A stretch of DNA of 6,991 nucleotides from Microcaldota archaeon. GTDB taxonomy: Archaea > Micrarchaeota > Micrarchaeia > Micrarchaeales > CABMGC01. Positions 4,938-6,991 of this stretch are shown here, one piece after another; the first letter of the stretch is position 1; the number at the start of each line of letters is the position of its first letter. The stretch covers positions 1-6,991 of the forward strand of contig JAJZKF010000027.1 of NCBI GenBank assembly GCA_021804305.1, in the 5' to 3' direction. The notes under the pieces are model-generated. The model ran no database searches. It saw only the letters and a program-made list of their open reading frames with translations, and had not been told where the DNA came from. The position numbers were made by a program, and so were the translations under genes.

Positions 4938-6991
4938 CTACCTCCAGAACTTCCTGTTCCGTATGAAGTTCTTCTGGGCGTTTATCAGGTCGCCAAGGAA
5001 GTGGCTCCTGTCCTTCCTAAGCATCCTCAGCACCCGAGCTGCTGTCTCAGCCCCTACCCCATATGTGGAGAGGGCTACCACAGCCCTCTGCCCGTATGCA
5101 TCAACAAGGCTGGCGATCTTCATCATCTCAGAATAATCTGAGCGCTCCTTCACGCCAAGCCTCTTCCCAGACAGTTTTTTCTCTACGATCTGCGCGTAGC
5201 TGTCCTTCCCGATCGTCACCATCGGGCTCCTGCACGATATGCACAGTATCCTTCCGGATTCAGGGAGATCTCCTATCCTGTCGCTGAACCTCATCCCGCA
5301 GAATGTGCAGAGCAGTTCGGTCCTCCTGTTCATTATCCCGTCGGAAAATCTTTCCATCTCCGCGCTGCCGGCCTTCACAGGCGTCATGAGCTCCCTGTAA
5401 TAGTAGGTCGACCTGAGTATCTCTTCGGCAATTGGCGAGCAGTCAGTTTCCCTTACCTCTATCCTGATGCTGCCTCTGGAGACTCCCCCCAGCAGCTCGG
5501 AAACGCCTGGTGCGTCAAAGCAGTTCTTAGTTATATACCTCATCGTCTCCTCAAATACGGGAGACTCCTTGTAGTACTCTATGAGCCTGTTGGCCATGCT
5601 CTTCGTGACCTTTGCCTTCTTCTCAATTATCCCGAACGCCTTTGCTGTCTGCAGGAACCTGTACCTGAAAAGCTCAGTGGTCCTCATGAACTCAGAATCT
5701 CCTATGAAGTTTCCGATGTCATACCCAGCTGCCCTGGCTATCACCTTCTTCATGTCAATGGCCCTGCCCGACGCGCCAAGCTCCACTATGACCGCATACG
5801 GAGTGGCCCTCGCAGAGTATCTCCTGCCTATGCTGGTGTAGGCTGAATACACTATCATCCTGGACAGGAGCTCGTTGCCCAGCTTTCCCAATGGCGAGTG
5901 TATGACAAAATAATCATCGAGCCCTTCTACCTCAAGCACCTTGCCATCCGGAAGCCAGTACGCAGCCTGCGACTTTGCCATCGCATCGAATGCCCTGGTC
6001 GCTGCGTGGTCTATCTTCACGGACTTTGACGAAAGCTCCATGCTGCCTACGAATCCGAAGACACGCCTCGCTATCTCCCTTGTTACAGGTATGTCCTCGC
6101 CCTCCCAGTCAGGCACCGCAGCTTCAAGGTCAAGGCTGGCCTCGACGTATATCACGTCATCCTCTATGCTCACCGCCTTCCACTGCAGGCCCTTGGTTAT
6201 AAACACGCTGCCCTCGTCCACGTAGTTAGAAACGAAGCCCTCGTCAAGGTTTGCTATTATCCTGTTGCTTATGGCATCCTTGACAACAAACATGTTCTTG
6301 TCTGGTATCAGGCTGATATTCCCGAAGAAGTACTTCATCGTCCTGCTTCCGAGTGAAACGTCATCCCCCTTTTTCCTGACAAGGCGCTGCTCATCAGCAA
6401 ACTCCAATACAGCTGCCAGCACCCTGTCCTCTATTCCCGAGAACACGAATGATCTGGAAAGTATCCCTTTCAGCTTCTTCAAGCTTATGGTTTTGTACTC
6501 CATCACCATGGCGCATATCTGGTTCGTAAGCACGTCGAGGGCTCCAGACTCTGGCCTTCCAGACTCAAGCCTTCCGTCAACAGCTGCCTCGGCTACAGCT
6601 ACAGCCTCCATGGCGTCGAGGACGCTGCCCACTATGATGTGGCATCCTGATGACCGCCCTTCCCTATGGCCGCTCCTTCCCGCCCTCTGCGTAAGGCGTG
6701 TAGCCTGCCGCGGCGACCCGTACTGCACTACAACCTCTATATCCCCTACGTCTATGCCGAGCTCAAGCGAGCTTGTGGCCATTATCGCCTTTATCTCGCC
6801 AGCCTTGAACCTGTTCTCCACGCGCACCCTTTCATCCCTGTCAAGGGAGCTGTGGTGTACTGCTATAGGGCCGAATCCCTCAGTTCTGTCCATGTATATC
6901 AGCTTGCTTCCCAGGCTTTCCACTATCTGTCTCGTGTTTGCAAAAAGAAGGGCAGAGGAGCTACCCCTCACCAGGTTTGCCATCCTTTCCA
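4938..6991 (-). CDS. lhr: Lhr-type superfamily 2 helicase (5' end outside window)
   Basis: Lhr proteins are ATP-dependent 3'-5' nucleic acid helicases linked to DNA repair and RNA metabolism. The frame is open through the right edge and 683 codons are visible. Counting from the internal Met at 6983, the RecA2 domain shows LLFANTR (12-18), HHSSLDRDERVRVENRFKAG (43-62), motif V SSLELGIDVG (71-80) and motif VI QRAGRSGHR (99-107), whose arginines contact ATP. A winged-helix region (about 150-210) and the Lhr-specific domain 4 follow. Near the C-terminus is a zinc ribbon, C559xxC562 and C581xxC584, then YGVGAETAARVLR (641-653) and the ending NFIRNRKFWR, as in archaeal Lhr. The missing N-terminal part should hold RecA1 with the Walker A and DExH boxes. 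About 200-250 residues would be needed for the usual archaeal length of roughly 850-950, which I recall rather than measured. The Met at 6983 is internal, not the start. The exact Lhr subfamily is not assigned. Confidence 0.94.
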   Translation of the reverse strand, partial: ERMANLVRGSSSALLFANTRQIVESLGSKLIYMDRTEGFGPIAVHHSSLDRDERVRVENRFKAGEIKAIMATSSLELGIDVGDIEVVVQYGSPRQATRLTQRAGRSGHREGRSSGCHIIVGSVLDAMEAVAVAEAAVDGRLESGRPESGALDVLTNQICAMVMEYKTISLKKLKGILSRSFVFSGIEDRVLAAVLEFADEQRLVRKKGDDVSLGSRTMKYFFGNISLIPDKNMFVVKDAISNRIIANLDEGFVSNYVDEGSVFITKGLQWKAVSIEDDVIYVEASLDLEAAVPDWEGEDIPVTREIARRVFGFVGSMELSSKSVKIDHAATRAFDAMAKSQAAYWLPDGKVLEVEGLDDYFVIHSPLGKLGNELLSRMIVYSAYTSIGRRYSARATPYAVIVELGASGRAIDMKKVIARAAGYDIGNFIGDSEFMRTTELFRYRFLQTAKAFGIIEKKAKVTKSMANRLIEYYKESPVFEETMRYITKNCFDAPGVSELLGGVSRGSIRIEVRETDCSPIAEEILRSTYYYRELMTPVKAGSAEMERFSDGIMNRRTELLCTFCGMRFSDRIGDLPESGRILCISCRSPMVTIGKDSYAQIVEKKLSGKRLGVKERSDYSEMMKIASLVDAYGQRAVVALSTYGVGAETAARVLRMLRKDRSHFLGDLINAQKNFIRNRKFWR

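Noticed and set aside
5581..6225. Plus-strand open frames opposite lhr
   Set aside because: They are complementary-strand shadows of the helicase frame; their hydrophobic look comes from reading the complement of charged codons.
1..6991. CRISPR array, insertion sequence or rRNA
   Set aside because: No regularly spaced repeats, transposase motifs or rRNA-like stretches were seen on reading through both strands.

Overview
This window looks archaeal. Four things point that way: short BRE/TATA-type promoter elements in front of genes, a tRNA-Lys with discriminator G73 and no encoded CCA, a short-form GyrB (634 aa) in a gyrB-gyrA operon, and an Lhr-type helicase with an archaeal-style C-terminus (zinc ribbon, then an ending near NFIRNRKFW). 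A ribosome-binding site reading AGGTGAT fits archaeal 16S rRNA. Many archaea lack DNA gyrase, so its presence suggests a gyrase-bearing euryarchaeal or Micrarchaeota-like lineage. The genus cannot be named from this sequence. Host genes are of medium GC and favour ATA (Ile) and AGG (Arg) codons.

Layout, left to right. Bases 1-2488 (minus) are gyrA, cut off by the left edge. Its reading frame is interrupted in-frame by a 458-aa intein (911-2284) with a LAGLIDADG homing endonuclease. Bases 2491-4395 (minus) are complete gyrB, ending two bases before the gyrA start, so gyrB-gyrA is a tight operon. Bases 4396-4569 hold two divergent promoters: a BRE/TATA for gyrB on the minus strand, and a TATA box for the tRNA that sits in the exact centre of a 28-bp dyad. 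Bases 4570-4644 (plus) are tRNA-Lys(CUU). Just downstream is a short piece resembling a tRNA T-arm. Bases 4742-4888 (minus) encode a 48-aa Cys-rich miniprotein with its own promoter and a strong ribosome-binding site. Bases 4938-6991 (minus) are the C-terminal 683 codons of an Lhr-type superfamily 2 helicase, cut off by the right edge.

GyrB (ATPase and TOPRIM) and GyrA (DNA cleavage and religation) form the A2B2 topoisomerase that introduces negative supercoils. The intein splits GyrA just before the conserved IGKxHPHGD segment of the DNA gate, so splicing is needed before any working gyrase can form. It has all the usual splicing residues except the block B histidine, which is replaced by glutamine. 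It also keeps both catalytic aspartates of its endonuclease. The gyrase itself has unusual residues at the classical quinolone-contact positions: Ile at GyrA Ser83, and Gln and Arg at GyrB Asp426 and Lys447. The most unusual items are the atypical intein, the 48-aa miniprotein and the symmetric tRNA promoter.
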